Positions 1 through 9,817 are shown, numbered from the stretch's first letter. The stretch: 64,000 nt of DNA from Streptomyces diacarni (GCF_003323715.1 NZ_QOIN01000028.1:186001-250000), one strand, 5' to 3'. Notes: a model not told the origin generated them from the sequence alone. A program made the numbers and translations.

Positions 1-227
1 TGCACTGGCGTCCCCTCGGCGAACTCGACATGGAGCGCACCTACGGTCTGCTCGCCGCGGAGGAGGGCGACGCCGAACGGCTCGGCGACCGCCTCGGTGA
101 CGCAATCGCCCACTGCCTGGGTGCGGGAGAAGAGCCCGCCGAGGCGCGAGCGGCCCACCCGCGACCGGCCGCCGACCGTACGCGGCGAGGGGGACCGCCG
201 CACTCCCGCGGAACCCCGAGCGCGTGA
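1..227 (+). CDS. C-terminal fragment of an unrecognised protein
   Basis: An open frame enters from the left edge (first full codon at base 3) and stops with TGA at 225-227. About 74 residues are visible. The first 45 look helical and acidic (ELDMERTYGLLAAEEGD); the last 25 are Arg/Pro/Ala-rich and probably disordered. No catalytic motif or domain is visible in this tail, so I cannot assign a function. The stop is followed directly by a tandem-repeat spacer, which suggests this gene is not tightly coupled to the serine hydrolase downstream. Confidence 0.5.
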   Translation, partial: HWRPLGELDMERTYGLLAAEEGDAERLGDRLGDAIAHCLGAGEEPAEARAAHPRPAADRTRRGGPPHSRGTPSA

Positions 228-237
228 CGGGCCGGGC

Positions 238-356
238 AACCGACACCGACACAGCGACAACCGACACAGCGACAACCGACACAGCGGCAACCGACACACC
301 AACAACCCATGAAACGACAACCACCACAGCAGCAACCGACACGGCGGCAACCGAGC
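238..356. repeat. Degenerate 15-bp tandem repeat
   Basis: About seven imperfect copies of a roughly 15-bp unit (ACAACCGACACAGCG and variants) fill the spacer between the upstream tail and the serine hydrolase. The copies nearest the centre are almost identical and those at the ends drift. The unit is unusually A-rich on one strand for this genome. It stops shortly before the ribosome binding site of the next gene (AAGGACGAAGGG before 382). Confidence 0.8.
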
Positions 357-381
357 CGAAGGACGAAGGGACGACGCGTAC

Positions 382-1284
382 ATGACGGCTGAGGGACTGC
401 TCCGCACGCTGCGCCAGGACCTGCGCGACGGCGGCCTGTTCGGCTCGTTCCTCGTGCGCGATCTGCACACCGGCGACGAGGTCGGTATCGAGCCCGACAC
501 CGAACTGCCCGTCGCCTCCCTGGTGAAGCTGCCGCTCGCGATAGCGACCCTCGAACGCGTCCGGCGCGGCGAACTGGAGGGGGACAGGGCGCTGGAGGTG
601 AGCCCCGGGCGGATCACCCGGCCGGGGCCGACCGGGCTGACCCGGTTCCGGCACCCGGCCAGGATCGCGGTCGACGACCTGCTCTACCTGGCCACCTCCC
701 TCAGCGACAACACCGCGGCCGACGCGCTGTTCGGCCTCACCCCGCCGGCGCGCGTGGACGCCCTGCTGGAGGAGCTGGGTCTCACCGGCATCGCCGTCCG
801 CCACACGATGGACGAACTGACCGACACCCCCGTCGAGCGCCTGCGCACCCAGGAGGCGCACCTGGCCCACTCGCTGGCCATCGACGCGGGCACCGTCGGG
901 CGCGGCCACCGGCTGCCGCAGCTCGACGTCACCCGCGCCAACACCGGTACGGCGCGGGCCTTCACCGATCTCCTCCAGGCCGTGTGGACCCCGTCGGCCG
1001 TGCACCCGGAGGTGACCGCGCGTCTGCGCACGCTGATGGGGGACAACGTGATGCGCCACCGGCTCGCGCCCGACTTCAGCTCCGACTCCTCGTCCTGGTC
1101 GTCCAAGACGGGCACGCTGCTCAACCTCCGCCACGAGGTGGGGGTCGTCCAGCACGCCGACGGTGCCGTCTACGCCGTCGCGGCCCTGACGGAGTCCCGT
1201 GTGCCGGCCGCCACCCAGCCGGGTGCCGAGGCCCTGATGGCGCAGGTGGCCCGCGAGCTGCGGGACCACCTGCGGCACGGCTGA
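382..1284 (+). CDS. Class A beta-lactamase-like serine hydrolase
   Basis: A 300-residue protein with all three active-site motifs of the class A beta-lactamase / penicillin-recognising fold: SLVK with nucleophile Ser46 and Lys49, SDN at 108-110, and KTG at 242-244. The length matches the family. Enzymes of this fold open beta-lactam rings or act as DD-peptidases or esterases. The N-terminus (MTAEGLLRTLRQDL) shows no signal peptide, which argues against a classical secreted beta-lactamase; the protein may be cytoplasmic or have another substrate. The ATG is preceded by a purine-rich site (GAAGGGACGA). It is convergent with the permease gene 28 bp downstream. Family assignment is firm; substrate is not. 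Confidence 0.85.
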   Translation: MTAEGLLRTLRQDLRDGGLFGSFLVRDLHTGDEVGIEPDTELPVASLVKLPLAIATLERVRRGELEGDRALEVSPGRITRPGPTGLTRFRHPARIAVDDLLYLATSLSDNTAADALFGLTPPARVDALLEELGLTGIAVRHTMDELTDTPVERLRTQEAHLAHSLAIDAGTVGRGHRLPQLDVTRANTGTARAFTDLLQAVWTPSAVHPEVTARLRTLMGDNVMRHRLAPDFSSDSSSWSSKTGTLLNLRHEVGVVQHADGAVYAVAALTESRVPAATQPGAEALMAQVARELRDHLRHG

Positions 1285-1312
1285 GCCGCGGCGGATCCGG
1301 TGACGGCCGCGG

Positions 1313-2092
1313 TCAGTTCGCCCACCACTGGTCGTGGGCGAGCTTCCCCACCAGGGCGACGACCGTCACCAGGAGCACGCCGCGGACGAAGCCGCTGCCC
1401 CGCTTGAGCGCCATGTGCGCGCCGACGAACGCGCCGGCCATGTTGCACAGGGCCATGACGCAGGCGAGGCCCCACAGCACCGTGCCCTGCCAGGTGAACA
1501 TGGCCAGCGCGCCGATGTTGGTGCAGACGTTGACGACCTTCGTGGTGGCCGAGGCGTGGACCATGTCCATGTTGAGGAGTGCCACCAGGGCGATCACCAG
1601 GAAGGTGCCGGTGCCGGGCCCCAGCAGCCCGTCGTAGAAGCCGATGCCGACGCCCGCGACGGCGAAGGCGCTCAGCACCCGACCCCGGGTGGCCGCGCCG
1701 CCCGGGGCGTGCCCGAAGCGGGGCCGCAGCACGACGAACGCGGCGACCGCCAGCAGCAGCACGATGATCAGCGGACGCAGTACCGCGCTGTCCACACCGG
1801 CGGCGAAGAACGCGCCGCCGAGCGAGGCGAGCGCCGCGACGAGGCCGAGACGGCCCGCGAGCCGCAGGTCGAGCGGGGTCTTGCGGGCGTACGTCACCGC
1901 TGCCGCCGAGGTACCCACCACGGCGGCCGCCTTGTTGGTGCCCAGCGCCCAGGCGGGCGGCAGATGCGGAAGCGCGATCAGCAGAGCGGGCAGCTGGAGC
2001 AGACCCCCGCCGCCGACGACGGCGTCGATCCAGCCGGCCAGGGCGGCGGCCACGCACAGCATCGCGACCGTTGTGAACGGTATGTCATACAC
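1313..2092 (-). CDS. TSUP-family permease (TauE/SafE-like)
   Basis: A 259-residue, strongly hydrophobic protein with about eight predicted membrane segments. Near the N-terminus is the family's glycine-rich signature (GWIDAVVGGGGLLQLPAL), followed by a GTNK motif at about residues 51-54, both typical of the TauE/SafE sulfite/organosulfonate exporter superfamily. Members move sulfur-containing anions and other small organic anions across the cytoplasmic membrane; the substrate cannot be read from sequence. The GTG at 2092 has no good ribosome binding site, so the exact start is uncertain. It diverges from crtI across a 381-bp gap and is probably unrelated to carotenoid synthesis. Confidence 0.85.
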   Translation of the reverse strand: MYDIPFTTVAMLCVAAALAGWIDAVVGGGGLLQLPALLIALPHLPPAWALGTNKAAAVVGTSAAAVTYARKTPLDLRLAGRLGLVAALASLGGAFFAAGVDSAVLRPLIIVLLLAVAAFVVLRPRFGHAPGGAATRGRVLSAFAVAGVGIGFYDGLLGPGTGTFLVIALVALLNMDMVHASATTKVVNVCTNIGALAMFTWQGTVLWGLACVMALCNMAGAFVGAHMALKRGSGFVRGVLLVTVVALVGKLAHDQWWAN

Positions 2093-2473
2093 GGAGGTGA
2101 GCAGTCCTCGTCGTCAGCGCGGCGGCCGGTGCGAGCCACGGCGGCCGCTGAACACAGTGGCTGCCCCGCGCGGCGCAAGCTCACCGGCTCGCCCGCTGTG
2201 GGGCCGCCCCAGCATCCCAGACGTCCCCCTCGCCCGTGCGTACGGCCGTTCGGGTAGCCCTCGGCTGCCGAGGTCCGCCCCCCGGAGCGGTCACGGCGCG
2301 GGCGCCCCGCCCGCGTGGTCGACTGGCTGACGGCGCCGCACCCCCCGGGTGCGACGGCGCCGCCGAGCACACGAGGGAAGGGCCGCGATGCGCCGCAGCG
2401 CGACGAAGCGCCACCCGCAGGGACGAGCCGCGCATGCGGTGGCGCGGGTGCGGTGGCGGGCCGGAGCCTGGCG
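2093..2473. other. Gene-free divergent spacer (TSUP permease / crtI)
   Basis: This 381-bp, very GC-rich stretch separates the permease from crtI and must carry the promoters of both. I see no convincing ORF. In particular there is no crtE (geranylgeranyl diphosphate synthase), the gene that often precedes crtI in Streptomyces. No clear -10/-35 pair could be picked out. Confidence 0.6.
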
Positions 2474-4033
2474 GTGAGGGGCGTCGCGGGCCGCTGCGAC
2501 CACGTCGTCGTGGTCGGCGCGGGACTGGCCGGTCTCTCCGCTGCGCTGCACCTGCTCGGCGCCGGACGCCGGGTGACCGTCCTGGAGAGCGCACCGGGCC
2601 CCGGAGGCCGGGCGGGACGCGTCGAACGCTCCGGGTACCGGATCGACACGGGACCCACCGTCCTGACGATGCCGGAGTTGGTCGCGGACGCCTTCGCCGC
2701 CGTCGGGGACAGCCTCACGGACCGGCTCGACCTCCTCCCCCTGCACCCCGCCTACCGTGCGCGGTTCGCCGACGGCAGCCGCCTGGACGTCCACAGCGAC
2801 CCCGAGGCCATGGCGGCCGAGATCGCCCGCTTCGCCGGCGTCGAGGCCGCCGACGGCTACCTGCGGCTCCGCGACTGGCTGCGACGGCTCTACAGGATCC
2901 AGATGCGGCGCTTCATCGACGCGAACTTCGACACCCCGCTCCAGCTCCTCCATCCCGACCTCGCCCGCCTCGCCGCGCTCGGCGGCTTCGGCAGGCTGGA
3001 CCCCCGCATCGCCCGCTTCCTGCCCGACGACAGGCTGCGGCGCGTCTTCACCTTCCAGGCGCTGTACGCGGGCGTCCCGCCGCAGCGGGCGCTCGCGGCC
3101 TACGCCGTCATCGCCTACATGGACACCGTCGCGGGCGTCTACTTCCCCCGCGGCGGCATGCACGCACTGCCCCGCGCCATGGCGGACGCGGCGCGCGACG
3201 CGGGAGCCGACCTGCGCTACGGGCGGCGCGTGCGGAGCCTGGAGCGGTCCGGGCAGCGGGTGAGAGCCGTGCGCACCGACGACGAGCGCGTACCCTGCGA
3301 CGCCGTCGTCCTCACCCCCGACCTGCCCACCTCCTACGCCCTGCTCGGCCACCGGCCGCGCCGCCCGCTGGCCCTGCGGCACGCGCCCTCGGCGGTGGTG
3401 CTGCACCTGGGGACCGACCGCACCTGGCCGCAACTGGCCCACCACACCCTCTCGTTCGGCGCGGCCTGGCAGCGCACCTTCCGGGAACTGACCCGCCAGG
3501 GCCGCCTGATGAGCGATCCCTCGCTGCTGATCACCCGCCCGACCGCCACGGACCCCACGCTCGCTCCGCCAGGGCGGCACCTGCACTACGTCCTCGCCCC
3601 CTGCCCCAACACCGACCTCGGCCCCAGCGCCCGGCAGTGGCGCGACCTGGCCCCCGGCTACCGCGAGGCGCTGCTGGGCCATCTGGAGCGGCGGGGCCTG
3701 AGAGGCATCGCCGACTCGGTGCACGACGAGCTGATGGTGACCCCCGCCGACTGGAGCGCCCAGGGCCTGGCAGCCGGCACGCCGTTCTCCGTCGCGCACA
3801 CCTTCGCCCAGACCGGCCCCTTCCGGCCCCGCAACCTCGTGCGCGGCACGGACAACGCCGTCCTGGCCGGCTGCGGCACCACGCCGGGGGTCGGCGTACC
3901 CACCGTGCTGCTCTCGGGCAAGCTCGCCGCCGCCCGCCTCACGGGCGCCCCTTCCGGAACGACCGGCCGAGCGCCACGCACCACGGCCGGGGCCCGCACC
4001 GCAGGAAGGCCCCTCGCCCATGACGGAACGTGA
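2474..4033 (+). CDS. crtI: Phytoene desaturase CrtI
   Basis: A 519-residue FAD-dependent desaturase that converts phytoene to lycopene by successive dehydrogenations at the membrane. It starts with a dinucleotide-binding fold ([18 protein letters not shown], about residues 11-28) followed by a GGRAGR motif, and ends with the CrtI-type C-terminal FAD motif ([20 protein letters not shown]). The length fits the family. The frame is open further upstream to 2315, but that extension is low complexity; I place the start at the GTG at 2474 because of GGAG at 2463-2466. It overlaps crtB by 14 bp, so the two are translationally coupled. It is first in the crtI-crtB-Rieske operon. Confidence 0.92.
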   Translation: MRGVAGRCDHVVVVGAGLAGLSAALHLLGAGRRVTVLESAPGPGGRAGRVERSGYRIDTGPTVLTMPELVADAFAAVGDSLTDRLDLLPLHPAYRARFADGSRLDVHSDPEAMAAEIARFAGVEAADGYLRLRDWLRRLYRIQMRRFIDANFDTPLQLLHPDLARLAALGGFGRLDPRIARFLPDDRLRRVFTFQALYAGVPPQRALAAYAVIAYMDTVAGVYFPRGGMHALPRAMADAARDAGADLRYGRRVRSLERSGQRVRAVRTDDERVPCDAVVLTPDLPTSYALLGHRPRRPLALRHAPSAVVLHLGTDRTWPQLAHHTLSFGAAWQRTFRELTRQGRLMSDPSLLITRPTATDPTLAPPGRHLHYVLAPCPNTDLGPSARQWRDLAPGYREALLGHLERRGLRGIADSVHDELMVTPADWSAQGLAAGTPFSVAHTFAQTGPFRPRNLVRGTDNAVLAGCGTTPGVGVPTVLLSGKLAAARLTGAPSGTTGRAPRTTAGARTAGRPLAHDGT

Positions 4034-5105
4034 ACTCGACGCGGCGGGCATCACCGACCCGGCCCTCCGCGACGCCTACCGGCTCAGCCGCCGGCTCAAC
4101 GCCCGCCACGGCAAGACCTACTTCCTCGCCACCCGGCTGCTGCCCCTCGACCGCCGTCCGGCCGTCCACGCCCTCTACGGCTTCGCCCGCTGGGCCGACG
4201 ACATCGTCGACGACCCCGGCGCCCCGGACACCCCCGCCGGAGCGGACCGCCGCGCGGCCGCCCTCGACACGATGGACGGCCACCTCGCCTCCGCCCTGCG
4301 CACCGGCACGGGTGAGGGCACAGGCACGCGGACAGGCACGGAAGCGCCGCCCGTCGTCCGGGCCCTGGCACACACCGCGGCCCGCTACGCCATCGACCAC
4401 CGCCACTTCGCCGACTTCATGGCGTCCATGCGCAGCGACCTGACCGTCACCCGCTACCCCACCTACGCCGACCTGCACCGCTACATGCACGGCTCGGCCG
4501 CCGTCATCGGACTGCAGATGCTGCCGGTCCTCGGCACCGTCGCCCCCCGCGAGGAGGCCGCACCGCACGCCGCCGCCCTCGGCGTCGCCTTCCAGCTGAC
4601 GAACTTCCTGCGCGACGTGGGCGAGGACCTCGACCGGGGCCGCGTCTACCTGCCCGAAGACCTGCTGGGCTCCTTCGGCGTCGACCGCGCGCTGCTGCGC
4701 TGGAGCCGCGACACCGGGCGCGCGGACCCCCGCGTCACGGCGGCCCTCGCCGCGGCGTTCGACCTCACCCGCGGCGTCTACCGCCGGGCCCGCCCCGGCC
4801 TCGACATGCTCGACCCGCGGGCCAGGCCGTGCATCAGGACCGCGTTCGTCCTCTACGGCGCGATCCTGGAGACCATCGCGGACAACGGCTTCGACGTGCT
4901 GCACCGCAGAGCCGTCGTGCCGCGCCGCCGCCGTGCCGCCCTCGCGCTGGACGGCGTGACCCGGGTCGCCGCCGGGCGGCTGCGCGCCGCGTACCGCGCC
5001 CCGCACCCCGGTGCGCGGCCCGAGGGCCGCCCCGGCCGGTACCGCCTCGCGCGCCACCATCCGGCCGCCCCCGCCCCGCACCCCCAGCTGATGGAGGCAC
5101 CATGA
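4020..5105 (+). CDS. crtB: Phytoene synthase CrtB
   Basis: A 361-residue member of the squalene/phytoene synthase family, which condenses two geranylgeranyl diphosphates head-to-head into phytoene. Both Asp-rich Mg-diphosphate motifs are present: ADDIVDD near residue 60, and the [18 protein letters not shown] block near 195-212. The C-terminal 50 residues are Arg/Pro/His-rich and probably disordered. The ATG lies inside the end of crtI, and the stop overlaps the next start as ATGA, so this is the middle gene of a three-gene operon. Its substrate GGPP must come from a synthase outside this window. Confidence 0.93.
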   Translation: MTERELDAAGITDPALRDAYRLSRRLNARHGKTYFLATRLLPLDRRPAVHALYGFARWADDIVDDPGAPDTPAGADRRAAALDTMDGHLASALRTGTGEGTGTRTGTEAPPVVRALAHTAARYAIDHRHFADFMASMRSDLTVTRYPTYADLHRYMHGSAAVIGLQMLPVLGTVAPREEAAPHAAALGVAFQLTNFLRDVGEDLDRGRVYLPEDLLGSFGVDRALLRWSRDTGRADPRVTAALAAAFDLTRGVYRRARPGLDMLDPRARPCIRTAFVLYGAILETIADNGFDVLHRRAVVPRRRRAALALDGVTRVAAGRLRAAYRAPHPGARPEGRPGRYRLARHHPAAPAPHPQLMEAP

Positions 5106-6145
5106 CCGACGGTGCGCCGCCCGCGCCCCCACGCACCCGCCGGACCCCGCTGGCCCTGCGCCGGCGCGCGGTCCCCTGGGAGCGCCAGCGGCCCACCTGG
5201 CGTGCGGCACGGGCAGGGCTCATCGAGGACGCGCTGCGCCGCGCGGGCAAGCGGCCCTCGGGCAACTGGTATGTGCTCGGCGCGGCGCGCGAGATGACCC
5301 GGGGCAGGCCGCTGGGCCGGACCGTCGCCGGAGTGGAGGTCGTCGCCTGGTACGACGCGCAGGGCAGGATCCGCGCGGGAGCCGGCGCCTGCCCGCACCT
5401 GGGGGCGCCGCTGAAGGACAGCCCGGTGCGCTGCGGGCAACTGGTCTGCCACTGGCACGGCATGGCCTTCGACGGGCGGCCGAGGCCCGGCTGGGAGCCG
5501 TACCCGGCCTACGACGACGGGGTATTGGCCTGGGTGCGGCTCGACGGCGCGGGCGGCGAGGAGCCCACCGACCGGCCCGTCGTGCCCACCAGGCCGCGGC
5601 CCGGGCGCTCCGTCGAGGCCGTGCACACCGCCGTCGGCCGCTGCACGCCCGACGACATCGTCGCCAACCGCCTCGACCCCTGGCACGGCGCCTGGTTCCA
5701 CCCGTACTCCTTCGTCGACCTGACGGTCGTCAGCACCCCCGACGAGGCACCAGGGGACGGGGCGCCGGGCGGCGAGGTGTCGGACGGCTTCGTGGTCGAC
5801 GTCTCCTTCAAGGTGGCGGGGCGGGCGGTGGTGCCGGTGCGGGCCGTGTTCACCGCACCTGAACCGCGCACCGTCGTCATGCACATCACCGCGGGGGAGG
5901 GGCGCGGCTCCGTCGTCGAGACGCACGCGACCCCCCTGGAGTCCGAGGCGTCCGGCGAGCCCCGCACCCTGGTGACCGAGGCGGTCGTGGCGCACTCGCC
6001 CCGCGCCGGGTTCGCCCTCGCCCGCGCCTGCGCGCCGGTGCTGCGGACCCTGCTGCGGACGGGAGCCAGGCGGCTGTGGCTCGACGACCTCGCCTACGCC
6101 GAACGCCGCTGGCACCTGCGCAGCACCCGCCGCTTCCCGGGGTGA
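5102..6145 (+). CDS. Rieske [2Fe-2S] protein of the carotenoid operon
   Basis: A 347-residue protein with a Rieske domain at about residues 60-150: CPH near residue 96 and CHWH near 116 supply the Cys/His ligands of a [2Fe-2S] cluster. The C-terminal 180 residues are not a ring-hydroxylating oxygenase domain that I recognise; they contain a [18 protein letters not shown] segment and a beta-rich tail. Streptomyces isorenieratene-type clusters commonly have a gene of unsettled role at this place, after crtB. A part in late oxidation or modification of the carotenoid, perhaps with CrtU, is inference from position. The ATG overlaps the crtB stop (ATGA). Confidence 0.8.
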   Translation: MTDGAPPAPPRTRRTPLALRRRAVPWERQRPTWRAARAGLIEDALRRAGKRPSGNWYVLGAAREMTRGRPLGRTVAGVEVVAWYDAQGRIRAGAGACPHLGAPLKDSPVRCGQLVCHWHGMAFDGRPRPGWEPYPAYDDGVLAWVRLDGAGGEEPTDRPVVPTRPRPGRSVEAVHTAVGRCTPDDIVANRLDPWHGAWFHPYSFVDLTVVSTPDEAPGDGAPGGEVSDGFVVDVSFKVAGRAVVPVRAVFTAPEPRTVVMHITAGEGRGSVVETHATPLESEASGEPRTLVTEAVVAHSPRAGFALARACAPVLRTLLRTGARRLWLDDLAYAERRWHLRSTRRFPG

Positions 6146-6150
6146 GGAGC

Positions 6151-6167
6151 GCGCGCGAGGGGCGCGC
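6151..6167. terminator. Short GC hairpin between convergent crt operons
   Basis: A GCGCGC stem with a 5-nt loop lies in the 34-bp gap between the ends of the Rieske gene and crtU. It is the only fold there and could terminate either strand, but the stem is only six pairs and there is no T-tract. Confidence 0.35.
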
Positions 6168-6179
6168 GTGGCGGGCTTC

Positions 6180-7730
6180 TCAGCCCAGCCGCGCCAGTGC
6201 CCGCAGCGGCGCCGAGCGGCCGCGCCGCGGCACCGTCCACAGCGTCTGGCCGCGTACACCCCACCCGGCCAACAGCGCGTTGGCGGCGAGGAATCCGCTG
6301 GTGGCCGCGCGTTCCATCAGCGCCACGGGCAGCCCGGTACGCACCGCGTCCCCCGCGACCACCACCCGCGGGTCGCCGGTGCGGACGGTGGGCCGGTCGC
6401 GGTAGCCGCCCACCGAAAAGAGGGGACAGTCTCCACGCCACTCGTGCAGCGCGTCCACGGTCCTCGCTGTCCCCGTCTCCGGGTAGACGCGGGCCAGCTC
6501 CGCGCGCAGCCGCTCCTGGGTCCGCCCGCGCTCTGCGGCCGGGTCGAGGGCGTAGGCGTGCAGCTCCACCACGGAGCCGCCGGTGCGCGCGGCCCAGCGC
6601 GCCGCCTCGCCCTCCCAGCGCTCCAGCACGCTGACGTTGTCCAGCGGCCCGTAGCCGCTCGTGCCCAGGAAGCCGGGCCGCTCACGCGCCACGGGACGGT
6701 CCAGCCACAGCCGTGACACCAGGAAGGGCGGCGCCGTGCGCAGCCGTCCCACCCGCGCCCGCCACCCGGGATCGGCCAGCTGCCGGGAGGCGCCGGCCAG
6801 CGCGCGCAGCCCCGCGGGGTCCAGCGCCAGCACGGTCGCGTCGCAGGTCTCCTCGCCGCCGCCCGTGGCCAGCGCCAGGCCGCCGCCCCACGGGCGTACC
6901 TCGCGGATGTCCTCGCCGGTGCGCAGCTCGACGCCCAGCTTCTCCAGGTAGCGTCCCAGCGGCTCCCACAGCGCCTGCGGATAGGGCTCTCTGGGCACGT
7001 CGAAGAGCAGGCCCTCACTGGAGCCGAGAAAGTAGATGTGGAACATCAGCGCCATCTCGGCCGCCGACAGCTCGCCCGGGTCGGCGAAGAAGCTGCGGGA
7101 GAAGACCTCGAACGCCAGGTGGTGCGCCGCCTCGGGGAACCGGATGGCGGCCAGCAGGTCGCGGGCGCTGGTGCCGTCGAGGCGCTCGTACACCTCGGGC
7201 ACCCGCACGTCCAGCAGGGGGAGCGCGGCGCGGGGGCGCATCCTGGCCAGGTCCCGCGCGCCGAACGTGGGGCTGAGTGCCGCGAATCCGAGCGCGCTCC
7301 AGGGCGGGGTGCGCGGGACGCGGCCGAAGCTGTCGGACAGCCCGGCGCTGTGCCGCAGCGGGTAGTCCGGCAGGCCGCGCAGCGTCGTCAGCCCCGGATC
7401 GGCCCGCCGCAGCAGCCCCCGCAGGTTGTAGTACTGGCGGAAGAAGGCGTGGAAGCCGCGGCTCATCGTCGCCCCGGAGCCGTCGCGCAGCCGCACGGTG
7501 CGGCCCGCCAGCCGTCCGCCCAGCGTCTGTTCCCGCTCGTACACCGTGACGCGCACGCCCCGCTCGGCCAGTCCTGTGGCGGCTGCGAGCCCGGCGATGC
7601 CGCCGCCGACGACGGCCACCCGGGGCGCGGGCTCCGCGCAGCGCGGCCGCCCGGGTGCGGGGTGCAGCACGCACGCGCGCCGGTCCAGGCCGCGCCGTGC
7701 CCCCGCGCCGCGTGCGCTCGGGGCGGTCAC
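6180..7730 (-). CDS. crtU: CrtU-type carotenoid desaturase/methyltransferase
   Basis: A 516-residue FAD protein. It has an N-terminal dinucleotide-binding motif (VAVVGGGIAGLAAATGLAER, about residues 36-55), a GGRLAGR motif, and a C-terminal FAD motif (VVVAGDAVRTGLPVALMERA). CrtU enzymes convert the beta rings of beta-carotene to aromatic phi rings, giving isorenieratene in Streptomyces. The frame is open far upstream through crtT, but a GTG at 7730 overlapping the crtT stop (GTGA) gives a normal-length protein and places it as the last gene of crtY-crtT-crtU. The assignment combines sequence and cluster order. Confidence 0.88.
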   Translation of the reverse strand: MTAPSARGAGARRGLDRRACVLHPAPGRPRCAEPAPRVAVVGGGIAGLAAATGLAERGVRVTVYEREQTLGGRLAGRTVRLRDGSGATMSRGFHAFFRQYYNLRGLLRRADPGLTTLRGLPDYPLRHSAGLSDSFGRVPRTPPWSALGFAALSPTFGARDLARMRPRAALPLLDVRVPEVYERLDGTSARDLLAAIRFPEAAHHLAFEVFSRSFFADPGELSAAEMALMFHIYFLGSSEGLLFDVPREPYPQALWEPLGRYLEKLGVELRTGEDIREVRPWGGGLALATGGGEETCDATVLALDPAGLRALAGASRQLADPGWRARVGRLRTAPPFLVSRLWLDRPVARERPGFLGTSGYGPLDNVSVLERWEGEAARWAARTGGSVVELHAYALDPAAERGRTQERLRAELARVYPETGTARTVDALHEWRGDCPLFSVGGYRDRPTVRTGDPRVVVAGDAVRTGLPVALMERAATSGFLAANALLAGWGVRGQTLWTVPRRGRSAPLRALARLG

Positions 7731-8458
7731 CGGGCCACCGCCGGGAGGGGCGTGGGCACCGAGCCCACGAAGGTGTGCACGATGCCCGTCTGCCATCCGG
7801 GCACCGGCAGCACCCGTACGCCGCGGAAAGACTGGCGGGCCATCCGCCCGGCGAACGCCTGCGCGGAGTCGAACGTCCGCACGGACAGCGACAGGTGCCG
7901 GTAGAGCGGTGCGTCGCCGTACAGGGCACCGAGCGGGCGGACGATCCCGTCGCACACGGCCCGCCACACCGCACGGGGGGCAGGACCGTCCCCGAGCGCG
8001 TACTCGTGCACCGCCAGCCGCCCGCCGGGCGGCAGCAGATCCCGCACCGTGCGCAGCACCGCGTCGGGATCCGTGACGTTGCGGAAGAGGTAGGCGGCGA
8101 ACACCGCGTCGAAAGGTCCGGTGATCCCGGCCGCTTCGAGCTCCTCGGCACGGGCGTGGACGAAGGAGACGCCGGCGTTCCACCGCTTGGCCGCCGCCCG
8201 CTCCAGCATGCCGGACGACGCGTCCGCCGCCACGATCTCCGCCAGCGGAGCCGCCGCCGCCAGCGCCGCGGTGGAGGCGCCCGTCCCGCACCCCAGGTCC
8301 AGCAGCCGCATGCCCAGCCCGTCCCGGGGCAGCGCCAGGCGCCGGGCCGAGCGGCGCAGTTGGGCGTGGTAGCCCGGATTGGCCCCGACCAGCCGGTCGT
8401 AGGTGGGGGCCGCGTGGTCGAACGCGGCGGACAGCGCCTGGTCGCGCAAGAGCGTCAT
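7727..8458 (-). CDS. crtT: SAM-dependent methyltransferase CrtT
   Basis: A 243-residue class I methyltransferase resembling the UbiE/MenG group. The SAM-binding motif I (LLDLGCGTGASTAALA) sits at about residues 51-66, followed by an acidic motif II (IVAADAS) and a PPGG post-motif. In Streptomyces crt clusters this gene lies between crtY and crtU and is called crtT; its exact methylation target in carotenoid synthesis is not settled. The ATG at 8458 is preferred over the run-on frame because everything upstream belongs to crtY on another frame. It overlaps crtU by 4 bp and follows crtY by 20 bp. Confidence 0.88.
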   Translation of the reverse strand: MTLLRDQALSAAFDHAAPTYDRLVGANPGYHAQLRRSARRLALPRDGLGMRLLDLGCGTGASTAALAAAAPLAEIVAADASSGMLERAAAKRWNAGVSFVHARAEELEAAGITGPFDAVFAAYLFRNVTDPDAVLRTVRDLLPPGGRLAVHEYALGDGPAPRAVWRAVCDGIVRPLGALYGDAPLYRHLSLSVRTFDSAQAFAGRMARQSFRGVRVLPVPGWQTGIVHTFVGSVPTPLPAVAR

Positions 8459-8478
8459 AGGGGCCTTCCGGCGGGGGG

Positions 8479-9690
8479 TCAGGACGGCGTGCGGCGCAGC
8501 AGCGGCAGCTCCGCGACGGTGTGCAGCATGGGGCGTACGGGGGTGTGCAGGCCGAGGGCGACCTCCTCGGCCGGGGTGCTGGCACCGTCGAGGAAGCGCA
8601 GCAGCCGCCGCGCCGGCACGGCGCCGAACAGCCCGGTGAAGAACGCGGGCCCGTCCAGCCGCCCGCTGTGCAGGGCCCGCAGCAGCACCGCGTCCATCGC
8701 CAGCGCCCGGCGCGGGTAGGCACGCGGCGGGAGCGGCGTGCGGCCGCGGGCGAGGGCTGCCGCGATGTGCCGGGTCTGGCGCTGGATCGCCGCGAAGGTG
8801 TACCCCGTGGAGGGCCTGGTCGCCCCGCCCGCCGTGCCGATCCGGAAGACGGCGGCACCCGCCCGGCGGGCGAAGTGCCCGTCCGTCATGGGGATGACGC
8901 CCTCCTCGACGCCGGTGACCTCGTACCCGCGCAGCCCCAGCACGTCCCGCGCGTATCCGGTGAGGGCCGTCTCGTATCCCGCGTCGTCCAGCACGGCGGG
9001 GGAGAACTCGGTGTACTCCACGAGGGCTTCGGTGCGGCTGCACGGCAGCAGGTAGCCGAACGAGAGACCACCCGCGGGCTGGGGCGTGCGGAAGTCCATC
9101 AGGTCGGCCACGCCCGGGTCGAAGACGGGGGCCGGGGTGCGCACCAGCAGGCCGCGGAAGTGCTGCACCAGCCGGGTCCGGGCGCGGGGCGGGCGCGGGG
9201 GCGGCCGGGAGTCGAACACCCAGCGCGCGCGGACGGCGACCTCCCGGCCGTCCTCGGCGACCCCGCGCACGAGCGCGCCACCGGGCACGTCGGCCACCTC
9301 GCCGACGTGGACGACCAGGCGCCGCAGCCCGGGGTGGCGCTCCAGACGGGGGCGCACGAACGCGGCGAAGGCGGGCGAGCGCAGCATCTTGTACCGCAGC
9401 GGCGCGGGCCGGACCGGCACGGCGCCGCCGTCGTGGGCGCGTACCCGCAGCCGCCCCCACGAGGTGGTGAGGGCGCTGTCGAACTCGCCGCCCGGCTCCT
9501 CCCAGTAGCACCAGGTGCGCTCGGGCGGCCGGGTCGGCCCCGCGGGCGCGTCGAGAAGGGTGACGTGCGGGCGTACCGCGGGCGGCAGGCCGCACAGCCG
9601 CCAGGCGAGTGACAGCCCCGCAGCGCCCGCCCCCACGATGGCGACGTCCGTCGCGCGTGCCCCTTGCCCGTGTTGCCCGTGGTCGCCCAC
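8479..9690 (-). CDS. crtY: Lycopene beta-cyclase CrtY
   Basis: A 403-residue flavoprotein-like cyclase that closes both ends of lycopene into beta rings. The N-terminal dinucleotide fold (VAIVGAGAAGLSLAWRL, about residues 16-32) is followed by the features expected for CrtY: a WCYWEE segment near residue 56 and, later, the RIGTAGGATRPSTGYTF block typical of the family. It is the first gene of the minus-strand operon crtY-crtT-crtU. The 127-bp gap upstream, before the next minus-strand gene, is the likely promoter region. Confidence 0.92.
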   Translation of the reverse strand: MGDHGQHGQGARATDVAIVGAGAAGLSLAWRLCGLPPAVRPHVTLLDAPAGPTRPPERTWCYWEEPGGEFDSALTTSWGRLRVRAHDGGAVPVRPAPLRYKMLRSPAFAAFVRPRLERHPGLRRLVVHVGEVADVPGGALVRGVAEDGREVAVRARWVFDSRPPPRPPRARTRLVQHFRGLLVRTPAPVFDPGVADLMDFRTPQPAGGLSFGYLLPCSRTEALVEYTEFSPAVLDDAGYETALTGYARDVLGLRGYEVTGVEEGVIPMTDGHFARRAGAAVFRIGTAGGATRPSTGYTFAAIQRQTRHIAAALARGRTPLPPRAYPRRALAMDAVLLRALHSGRLDGPAFFTGLFGAVPARRLLRFLDGASTPAEEVALGLHTPVRPMLHTVAELPLLRRTPS

Positions 9691-9817
9691 CGTGTCCCGT
9701 CTCCGTCCCGTCGGCCCGCCCCAGTGTGCGTACCTGCGGGGGCGGCCGGGCGGCGCGTGGCAGGGCGGCGCGGCGGCGTCACCCGGATGGCCGCTCGGGG
9801 ACCGGCGTGCGCCGCCG

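Noticed and set aside
1170..2057. Alternative minus-strand ORF over the TSUP permease
   Set aside because: It is the shadow of the permease; the permease frame is hydrophobic with family motifs, the other is Arg-rich.
6180..8858. One 892-residue ORF spanning crtU and beyond
   Set aside because: The frame is open through crtT only because of high GC. The crtU start at 7730 overlaps the crtT stop, and the extra N-terminal part reads as Arg/Gly-rich noise.
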